The position numbers and the translations under genes are program-made. Shown one piece after another: positions 24,375-64,000 of a stretch of 64,000 bases of DNA. The stretch spans positions 22,731,688-22,795,687 of the forward strand of contig OZ021732.1 of the NCBI GenBank assembly GCA_963978545.1, read 5' to 3'. The notes under the pieces were generated by a model, which saw only the letters and a list, made by a program, of their open reading frames with translations, did not search any database and was not told the origin of the DNA. Origin of the DNA: Linyphia triangularis (lineage: Eukaryota > Arthropoda > Arachnida > Araneae > Linyphiidae). Each line of letters opens with the position of its first letter. Within the stretch, counting starts at the first letter, position 1.

Positions 24375-24750
24375 ACCCTAATATACTTCAATCTTAGTTT
24401 TGGACTGCATAGGAAGTTAGCTCATCTACAATTTTGTTACGCTAAAATTCATTTCTGATTGAGTTACTCTGCAATTAGCCCCTTATTAAAAATTTCACAA
24501 TAAATCTTGAGTAGATGAAGAGTAAATTTTAGACTAATATCCGTAACGTTATAATACTCTCGTCCATTCGCTTGCTTTCATGTGGAGGATCTTAAAATTA
24601 CTCTTAAGGATCTTGAAATTAGCCCTTAGCACCAAAGTGACATGTTTTTCCAAGATAATGACCTGAAATTTTATATGCAAGACTAAGGAAGTAACTAAAG
24701 GTGAAAAAATATAATTTTCTTTCGAAATGAAAGAAATGTTATTTTTCAAA
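24375..24750. repeat. Dispersed repeat, second copy at 47140-47500
   Basis: This block shares CATCTACAA.TTTG, AAATTCATTTCTGA.TGAGTT, CGCTTGCTTT.ATGTGG and TTTTTC.A.ATAATGA with 47140-47500, in the same order and orientation, at perhaps 70% identity by eye. No ends are defined. Confidence 0.55.
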
Positions 24751-25567
24751 CTTAAAGCGAAAATTGTATTACAAAAGCATTTTTTTGTACGTCCATTCGT
24801 ATGTAAATTTTAGCCAGTGATAATGACCGATTAATACGAGTCAATGAATTTCGGATATTCTTCTTTTGCTCGATGTAAAAAAGTAACTTTGATACTTAAA
24901 TTATTAAACAGATGAACTATTGAAACAGTGCAATATTGAATTAGTAAAATTTGCTTATTTTTCGATCAAATTGCACGTTTATCAAAGCTCTAAAATGTAC
25001 ATGTTTCAACTTATGGCCACCAGTTTCATTTTATCGCATAAAACTCTCTTAAAATAATAACGTTATTTTTCGCACTTAAAGCGAACGTTGTACTTACGTA
25101 TTTTTTTTTATACCTATTTGTTTGTAAAGCTTCGTAGTCCTCAATTATTTCATATATAATGCAAGTACTTAATTTTTTTTTTTAGTAAGTCATATTTACT
25201 TTTTATTATTACTTATAGATAGCATGTGTTTGCATATTTTGGCACTCGGAATGAATAACTAATAGCTACATACTTTCTTAGTATGGCAAAGGAGGATTTT
25301 TGATACTTATAATTTTTACTTGAAGGAAGGAACAAGCCGGATTTGAATTGCAAGCCTGAATCTTTTTTACAATACTGCATCATATTTATTGTCGTTTGCA
25401 CTAAAAAGGGTTGAATGTGAATCTAACCTTGTTGTCGGTTACGCCGTCAATCCATCAACCGTATCTTACTCATCTCGAACAAACGAAACCAAAAAAGTTG
25501 GTATCTCCCTTCCCCCCCCCCCCAAAAAAAAAGCAAAGTAAAATGGTCTGTCAGAAAATTTTAAATT

Positions 25568-25753
25568 GGGATTATTAGGGGAACCCCCATAGGCAATCAG
25601 TACTTGGTAGGATAGAGATTTTATAGAAATTATCTCAATTCAGTGGAATGGTTACTAAGTTAGCTCAGCCACATGAAATGAAATTACTACATCGAAATAT
25701 TTCGAGCCTGTCAAGTACTGATTACCAACGAGAGGTTCCTGCCCAATAATCCC
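25568..25753. mobile_element. Small MITE with about 40-bp inverted ends
   Basis: The left arm from 25568 (GGGATTATTAGGGGAACCCC) and the right arm ending at 25753 are inverted copies, sharing GGGATTATT, GGAACC and AATCAGTACTTG. The whole unit is 186 bp and intergenic. No clear target duplication was seen. Confidence 0.6.
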
Positions 25754-25864
25754 TATATAGTTCATTGTATACAAGTATCGAAAAAAATTAATCACGAACG
25801 CTTGGCGGTAAAATTTAGATGTCATAACTTTTACTAGCTAACCATTTTACTTGGCGGATATGTT

Positions 25865-26649
25865 CAGGGCCTGATTTAGAAATTTTTTTACTGTAGGCCC
25901 AACATTCAGAGAGGGGCCCCAATAGCAAATATTTATTTTTTTACATCACAATATTACCAGATCAAGCTACATTCGTTAAGACTAAATTTTTACAATTAAA
26001 ACTCATAGTTTACTTTCACACGATTTTTTTGTTATAATTAGTAAGATCTTGATTTGCTCAAAACTTTTGAATTAATCAAGACCCCCCCATGAACACTAAT
26101 TTTAAAGTACACTTTCCTGTATTTTAAACTTACATTTTACCACAGGGTCCACAAATTATATAATAATAATGATTACTTAATTTTATAACAATAATTGTAA
26201 ATAATACAAAGTAACGTTTCCACTGTTTCTACGATCTCACCAAAAAGGAGGGCCAAAAAAGTCCACAGAAGAGCCTGCAAACCAACCAATCACAAAGACT
26301 CTTTCATTTCATAATATAAGAAGTTGTATATGGTTGGTGAATATCTCTTTACAAGAGGCGAGAGAAGGAGAACAGCGGCGTAAAGCCTTTGTCTCCGTGT
26401 ACATATGAAGAAGTTGTATATGATTGGCTGAACCGGAAAGATTTGCTTAATTAGGTTTTATTAGGTTAATCTATCTAACTTAACACTCTGCGACTATAAA
26501 AAATATGGAATTTGCGGATGTGTAACTAAAAATTTTTTATTATTTTTGTTCAGTACTTCCCATAAAAAGACCATTATATTTAAAATTTTCAGAAAACTTT
26601 CAAAATTTGGGGGCCCCTAGGCCCGGGCCTAATGGTAAATCAGGCCCTG
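25865..26649. mobile_element. hAT MITE, perfect 14-bp TIRs and 8-bp TSD
   Basis: The termini CAGGGCCTGATTTA (25865-25878) and TAAATCAGGCCCTG (26636-26649) are perfect inverted repeats. The flanks GATATGTT (25857-25864) and GATATGTT (26650-26657) are a perfect 8-bp duplication. CAGGG ends and an 8-bp TSD are diagnostic of the hAT superfamily. The 785-bp interior has no transposase. It is intergenic between VPS26C and the IQ-motif gene. Confidence 0.9.
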
Positions 26650-26657
26650 GATATGTT

Positions 26658-27135
26658 TACAATGCCAATTGTTTTAGGAAGTTCTCTTGTCCCACTTTAT
26701 TTGGTTGCTTGAATCCTCTCCACAGTCATTTCGCTCCTTCCCCAGAATTTACGACGCGCAATAATTAAGTTCTTCTAAGCTAAAGTTATCGATTGGTCCA
26801 GCAAATCGTTAGTGTTTATATACAGTGGACAAGCCATGGTTTTTGGTATTTAAAACTTTTCCTTTTTTTTTAGGGGGGGGGGGGTACTTACACACAATTA
26901 ACTAAATTTGGATTTTAAGATTGATTATAATTTGTTTTTGATCTTACTCACTTTTAAGATAGACTGCCGAACTCAAGCCCCTCAATCGTTCTGCTTTCAA
27001 ACGGAGGGTAGGAGCGAAAAGTCTTGATGCAATTACTATCAAAGTAGCGCTGCATTAACTCTTATCTTGACCTTTGGTTTCCTAACAGACAAATGTCTAA
27101 AAATAAACATATCTGATTTCAAATTGATAAGCCAT
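26658..27135. other. Intergenic sequence downstream of the IQ-motif gene
   Basis: A short interval between the hAT MITE and the 3' UTR. It contains a 12-G tract at 26873-26884. No gene was seen. Confidence 0.5.
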
Positions 27136-27141
27136 TTTATT
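27136..27141 (-). terminator. Candidate poly(A) signal of the IQ-motif gene
   Basis: AATAAA on the minus strand (plus TTTATT), 190 nt past the TAG stop at 27331. It is the first such hexamer I noticed downstream. The site of cleavage is not visible. Confidence 0.4.
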
Positions 27142-27330
27142 TACATTATCTCATATTCGAAAAAGCCTGTTTTTATACAAAAAAGAAAACATCTTGCGCC
27201 AGCCGTATCCATCTATGACATCGAATGGAGAAGAATCTATCAAAGCAGACTCTGTATGATCACAGACAGGTGCGGTGGTGGTGGAAAAGGTAAGTAAGTA
27301 AGAAGATATAAGCTGGTGTGATGGAAGCGA

Positions 27331-58325
<30,995 letters not shown>

Positions 58326-58394
58326 GCAACGTCATTTCTTCCAGACTTTCTTGAGAGAAGAACAACAACAAACGGATGGGGGGATTTAAAAGAC

Positions 58395-58410
58395 GCTGAC
58401 TGACTTTCGC
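58395..58410 (-). promoter_or_regulatory. Candidate initiator for the distal promoter
   Basis: On the minus strand GAAAGTCAGTCAGCG contains TCAGTC, the arthropod Inr consensus, with its A at 58401. It lies in a locally GC-rich stretch (58270-58480) of an otherwise AT-rich region. A start here gives a UTR of about 75 nt before the proposed ATG. Confidence 0.35.
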
Positions 58411-60297
58411 TTCCTCCGGAAATGGTCACCGAATAGGGTGGTGCTTCGCCCTATCTCTCCGGGAACTCTTACCCCTTTCACAGTTCTAATTTAAACAGAA
58501 AAATTTTGTTAACATATTGACAATCGTTTAGGAATAGGAAGCACGTTGAACTTTTAAAAGTGAAATGCATTGGATGTGAGAGACATATACTTCTTTAGGT
58601 AGACGACGGGTATCACATCTCGAAAAGCATATATCGTCGACTTATGGTGAAAAGGTGCAAACTACCATTTTAGTCTCAAATTACTTGTTAGTGCAATTGG
58701 AAATAAAAGAAAACTCCCAGCATTCCAGATGTGTGACCACAGTATAAACTCTTGCCTCTTGAAAAGAGTTCAATATATAATCCAACCCTTTAAAATCTGG
58801 AACCACGCTTGAACATTTTTCTTTTTATTTAATCCTTCTACCCTGTAATTCTGATCCAATACATTAACATTGTTTGTACTACCAGCGCTAAAAAGTTGCT
58901 CCGAGATGCAAATCCGGTCCGCTTGAATGGTAATCCAGCATTATGCACAATTCAGCTATGGATTGATGCACCCAAGTTTATCATTTTAGGAAATAGCCGT
59001 TTACGATGAGGTAGAACATCGCACACGAATTTATGTCAAGAAATATTTTTAATTCCAAAATAAAACTCCAGGAAACTATTATGTGTCTCCTCTCCTGATT
59101 TTTTTTTTTTTTTTTTTTCTTCTACTTGTAACTTTTGGCGGTATACTGTCGCAAAATCCAATTTTTTAAAAGTATATTTTTACACATGCTGGTCTCCAAT
59201 AATCTAAATTTTTGGTAAAAACGTTCCATTTGTAATGAGAATAAAAAAAAAAGTCTAAAAAAAATTTTAGTCTAGAAAAGCGGTTTTTTTTTTTTTGTTT
59301 TTTTTTCGGTGTGGAGGGGTTGAAACTTGAAAATTAATTTTGATACAATACAGGCAAGTGACGCGTGTTTTAGGAGTACTTTTTTGACGCTGAATCAAAT
59401 GGAAACAAAAACAAGACTATATGACTCATACACAAATGACTAGATGCAATTTTAAGTTTAAAACTATTTTACATACTCTTTTGATTCTTTAATCTCATGA
59501 CAAATGAAGCGTTTTTGACAAATTACGTCAGCGGACTATTTTTTAAGCCATAAGTTACCTGTAAAATTAACTTTCATTACATGTATTTTCGTTTATAAAA
59601 AAGACTAACTTTTTCTAGATTGGTTGGTTCCAAACTGGTAGAAGGGGGAAATGCAAATACTAATTTGGGATATCTAAAAAAAGTTCTAAGATAACAAAAT
59701 AGAAAATTAAGAACCCAAGATCAAAAACGGAGAATGTTTACCACAAACCATAAGGCGGAACCTTTGCTTTTGAACAAACTGAGTCCGACTAGGGAAATAT
59801 CTTTTATTAAAGCGTATCGCACGTGCCTGTATCATTTGTAGTTATGACTGAGAACGTTGACCCTCAGACCGAATGGCGGAGAATAGCCGTGAGCCTAATT
59901 GTATTTAATTCTTGCAACTTAAACTCACAACTTTACTTGTGAATGTTATGAGGCAACTAAAAACGTGTCATTTTTGGGCTACATTGAAACCTTTCAAGAT
60001 GTCACAAAGTGACAGAAAAAAAATTTATTTTATTTTTAGTGATGCAAGAAAATACATAAACAATAATAGATCTAAATAACAAATGTTCTTTCGCAAATTC
60101 AGATATGATGTAAACTGTACAGTTCAAATTTTTAAAAAAATTCTTAAAAACTACTTTTTTTAACAAAAACACAAACAAATTTCAAACAAAACAAATTTTT
60201 AGAATTTTTCACAAACGTCTAAGTGGAAAGCTTAGTAGTGGAAAGCTTATGGTATATGTGGTACAGATTTTTTTTTTTTTTTTTAAATGGAACTCTA
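58411..60297. other. Sequence upstream of the distal promoter, no gene
   Basis: Noncoding, with poly(T) at 59099-59118 and 59286-59308. Nothing recognisable. Confidence 0.5.
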
Positions 60298-60305
60298 GTA
60301 GCTTC

Positions 60306-61742
60306 CGGTGGCGGCCCGTTGAGGATACGCGACTTCCCAGAACCCCCCTCCCCCAACCACACAATCATGAATAATCACACTTGAACTTTATTTAAAAATT
60401 ATCATTTTAAAAAACGGATTTTTTGCACTTAAAAATACATATTCAGTAATGATGTTCACATGAAAAAAGTTTAAGTTTTATGCAAAAATTAATTAACTAA
60501 TTAACATTTAACTTGTTATAATTAGTATTATATTTTTGAACAATTACTTCCGAGTTTTATGGGGCCAAGATAAGAAACTATGGTTGGAAATTGTTCGTAA
60601 TATCATTCTTAATGTTTTGAATCGCCATCTGCTAGTTACTAGAGTATATAGTTTTTTTAACATTGAAAGTAGAAAAAAATCGCAATTTTTCTAAATACTT
60701 ATGCATTTAAAAATCTAGCACGATTCATTTTCTTTTCCAATCAATTCGACTGAGGTTCAAAACATCTAATAGTTAATGCAGACTTTAATTCTCAAATCAT
60801 TTTTCAAAAAGATTATATCTAACTTCAGTTATCACTGTTTAAATGAAGTTTCACGTGCTAAAAATACGATTTTTTAGGTAATCGAGTTTAAAATATTCAA
60901 ATTTATTTTCTACTCACATTTGACCAATTTTTGCGATATTTCGAGTGTGTACATCACAAAAAATGAATGCAAATTCTTTAATACTCAAATAAAAATTTTG
61001 TTTCAATTTGTACAAAATACTAACATTTGTAACATAACATTATAAAATAAGAATTAATCAAATCATTCTGTATTGTTTTGATTTAAAAAATATATATATT
61101 TCGTTTTGGCCTCTAAATGTAAGTTCTTGTTTATTTTATAAAAAAAAACAATACTGCTTTGATGAGTAATAGCATGAAGCGTCTAATCAGAGCTACCTTT
61201 TTGTTTAATGCACTATATACAGCACAATCAAACATGGTCAGTAAAAGAACGTTTGTACATAAACACGGAAAAGTTCATACCCACCCTCAATGTTTCAAAA
61301 TGACAGTGGATTTCTAGAAACCGTTTTAATTCCTCTTCTTCTTTCACTCAAGCTGATTTTCAAGCAGAACCAATCAGCTCCTCGAATTCTCAAGGGTAGC
61401 CGAAGATAGAATAAATTCGTGATCGGCAGCATCGTTATATATTGCGTGGAGGAAAGACTTCAATTGCTTTCCATTGGTTACGATGGCAACGTGGCTGTCC
61501 GAAACATGTTTCAGGAGCACACGGCTGTGTTCGGAGGAAGATTATTTTGATTGGAAGCGGAGTTTTTTCTCCTGAACTATTCTGGCAAGGAAATTGCCGG
61601 TTATCTGATGATTTTTTTTTTTCACTTACCCTAGAAATTGGATTTTTATTTTAGAACATTGTAAAATATATAATTTTTGTTTTGAACCAATAAATTTAGA
61701 TGGAGCCCGGCTGTACTGGATGTAGTGCACGACCCGCCACTG
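60306..61742. mobile_element. hAT-type nonautonomous element, 1437 bp
   Basis: The left end CGGTGGCGGCCCGT and right end ACCCGCCACTG are inverted and related to the CAGTGGCGG ends of the 12515-16801 element, with the first CAG mutated to CGG. GTAGCTTC (60298-60305) and ATAGCTTC (61743-61750) are a 7/8 target duplication. No transposase frame. The frame at 61442-61654 is inside it. Confidence 0.82.
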
Positions 61743-64000
61743 ATAGCTTCTACATGAAAATATTAGCAAAATCAACTTGCTAACTGAAAATATCCACTTC
61801 AAATCCAAGAAACGTATCATTGTCTATAAAGTAAAGAGACAAACAAAAATATTTAAATAGCGTATTTTAATAGTAGAATAAAAATTTTACCCCTGAAGGC
61901 ATAAAAATAAAAAAATAAAAGTTAGCACTTTTCACGATTTAAACCAAGTTAACCGATACTTAGGTTGTTTAGTTTTTTAACGACCTAGCTTTGAACAAAA
62001 TAACTACTAATCAGGCCAGCGCCTACAGCTTAACGATAATTACAATTCTCAATGAACTTTCAAAGATAAACTTTTGTCGTCATTCTAAAGAAACATAGCT
62101 TTTCATAGTTTTAAGAAGAAATCAAACGTCTTTCAAAGAATAACAATTTCCTTTACGTGGATTTTAAAAAAGATAAAATAGAAAACTAACAATGCAAAGA
62201 ATCTTCAAAAATATAAATTTCTGGAACGTAAATTCTTTTTTGTCAGCTAGAGCCATGTGACCTACCAACGTTCTTTTACGTCAAACTGGAAGCAAAGAGT
62301 TGCGCTAAAAATAAATCTAGACCTTTGAAAGAACCCCAGAGTTTTTATGTCCGTGATCTTATGGCGTGACTTCCAAGGGTGAAAACAAGGAGATAAAGAA
62401 CTTTGGAGAAGCCGCAAAGACGCTTGTGGACTGCTGTGGCAATCAAGTACTTTATATTATTTAATTGATAATGGAAATCAGCATTCTGAAATTCGAAACA
62501 TTAAACAACTTTTTTACTTAAAAATTATTTTGTTAAAGATATGCACTGTGATCTTAAGTTCGCATCGAAGAGCCACATTATTAGGTGTTTCAGATATTCA
62601 AATTTTCGAAGAGAATGTTACTTTTAAAAAAAGGAGGGGGGGGGGGGGAAGGGCTTCAAAATGAATTAGAAAGTGAAACTGTATTTTTTATAAGTTATTT
62701 TATTCAATGGATAAACATGAAATTGACAGGGCTAAACATGAAAAATAACGATGGCCAAAATGAAAAGAAACACATTTTCATATGAGTTATGCATTGATTA
62801 TTATTTATATTTAAAAAAAAATCATTCAGTTATTAGTTCCTGCAATTAGAACCTATGCATTCTATAAAGTTGGAGACCAAAAAAAAAAAAAAATTAAGTC
62901 AGTGAAAGGGAAGGGTTTTCTTCGTAGTGGTCAAACGCTGTGAAAACTCAATTTGAGGTCAATCGCTTAAAATGTTGCAATTATATATAAAGGGATTTAC
63001 AGTAAACGTCTTTTTCAGGATTGATGTTACTCTGCCTTAAAAGTTTTTAAACTGAAATATGATTCAATTTTGTCATCCATCGTTAGGACATTAGACATGC
63101 GGACAAACGTAAACCAAGTTGCTTCTGAGGTTTTGCAAGTACTAAATAGGTTAATCCACTAGTTTCTTACTGCGGGGCTTCCCCAGGGGAGCAGCCGAAA
63201 CCAACCAAGGGCGTCGTGAAGTCCTATATTGATGTAACATAATAATTGCTCGTTAGTGTGTAACGTAGTTTATCATACAGAAAACTGGAGTGCAATAAAT
63301 AGTATTTCGTATAGATTCTTTGGTGGTATACTTCGATATACAGATTTAATTTAGACACACTAAAAATGTTTGTTGTGAATAAAAAGGTTAGGTTTTATCT
63401 GGAATTCTCCCTTGTTTTCCTATTAAAATGAAGTTCCATAAAAAAATATAATGGAAAACTGAACTACACAAGTTTCACATGATATATTTTGATGTTGATT
63501 GCAATGGTGGGTCGCGAGGCAATTTTTGGTGGGTCGTGATAAAATCTTTAATGAACAAGTATCTTTCCACAATTTGTAAAAATTTAATGCCCGCGACACT
63601 TAAGAAAAACACGAAGATTTAGATTGGGTGAAATATGTCGGGATTTGTGCAGATGGTAAACGTGGTTCGGTAAAAAAAAAAAATGACTCAGCAGTTAGTG
63701 CAACATTTACAAGCATAAGTATCAAAATTTATGCACACAGGCATACGTATCAAAATTATTATAACATTAAAAAAAATGATTTGAACAATGCAGTTAAAAT
63801 AGTGAATTTAATAAAATCAAGACGGTTACAATAGCGCTTTAAGGAAAAGCTTTTCTGAAGGACCGAAAGCAACCACAAATACTTCTGCATACGGGAAGTA
63901 CGTTGATTATCAAGATTGAGAGCACTCATATTCACCAAACTTAATAAATTAAATTTTATACTTCCAATGCGTGGGAGGTAGATATATTTCCAGAGCATAC
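61743..64000. other. Right-end flank, no gene seen
   Basis: AT-rich noncoding DNA, with a 13-G tract at 62636-62648. The frames at 62585-62785, 63628-63834 and 63759-63998 carry homopolymers or overlap one another and are not supported. Confidence 0.5.

Overview
The window is 64 kb of AT-rich eukaryotic nuclear DNA with small exons in very long introns, canonical GT-AG splice sites and many transposon remnants. An arthropod is likely. A spider or other chelicerate is my guess from intron size and the style of the SINE and LTR sequences; no sequence comparison was run.

Two genes can be supported, both on the minus strand and arranged one behind the other. Gene 1 (4282-22132) is VPS26C/DSCR3, the cargo-binding arrestin-like subunit of the Retriever endosomal recycling complex. 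Five exons encode its first 169 residues. All junctions are phase 0, and the C-terminal exons lie beyond the left edge. Gene 2 (27331 to about 58.3 kb) encodes an unusual protein. A 654-codon exon is built largely of Ala/Lys/Glu-rich amphipathic helix in a 29-residue (87-bp) repeat. Two downstream exons each carry a perfect IQ calmodulin-binding motif. Upstream lie five small acidic/lysine-rich exons, four of them phase 0-0 cassettes (one only 30 nt). An internal alternative first exon at 39.0-39.1 kb has a GC splice donor. A distal first exon near 58.3 kb is proposed. I know of no described family joining a LEA/perilipin-like helical repeat to neuromodulin/Igloo-like IQ motifs, so this is the strongest candidate for something new.

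Most of the rest is mobile DNA. Several elements have both ends and a target-site duplication (TSD) visible: a 4.3-kb hAT-type composite (12515-16801), a 785-bp hAT MITE (25865-26649), an 831-bp element with TAGGGTGGTTCGA ends (42270-43100), a 1.4-kb hAT-type element (60306-61742), a 1.08-kb element with about 31-bp inverted repeats (29072-30150), a tRNA-derived SINE with a 13-bp TSD (41266-41445), and a 786-bp solo LTR (48645-49430). The LTR sits inside the second copy of a repeat whose first copy, 3 kb away, keeps the empty site. There is also a foldback element with a tRNA-like loop (18841-19363), a four-copy dispersed repeat family, and a decayed transposon ORF with a Cys/His-rich domain (about 7.5-11 kb). 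Microsatellites and nine poly(C)/poly(G) tracts of 12 bp or more are scattered through introns. The last 5.5 kb at the right hold no recognisable gene.
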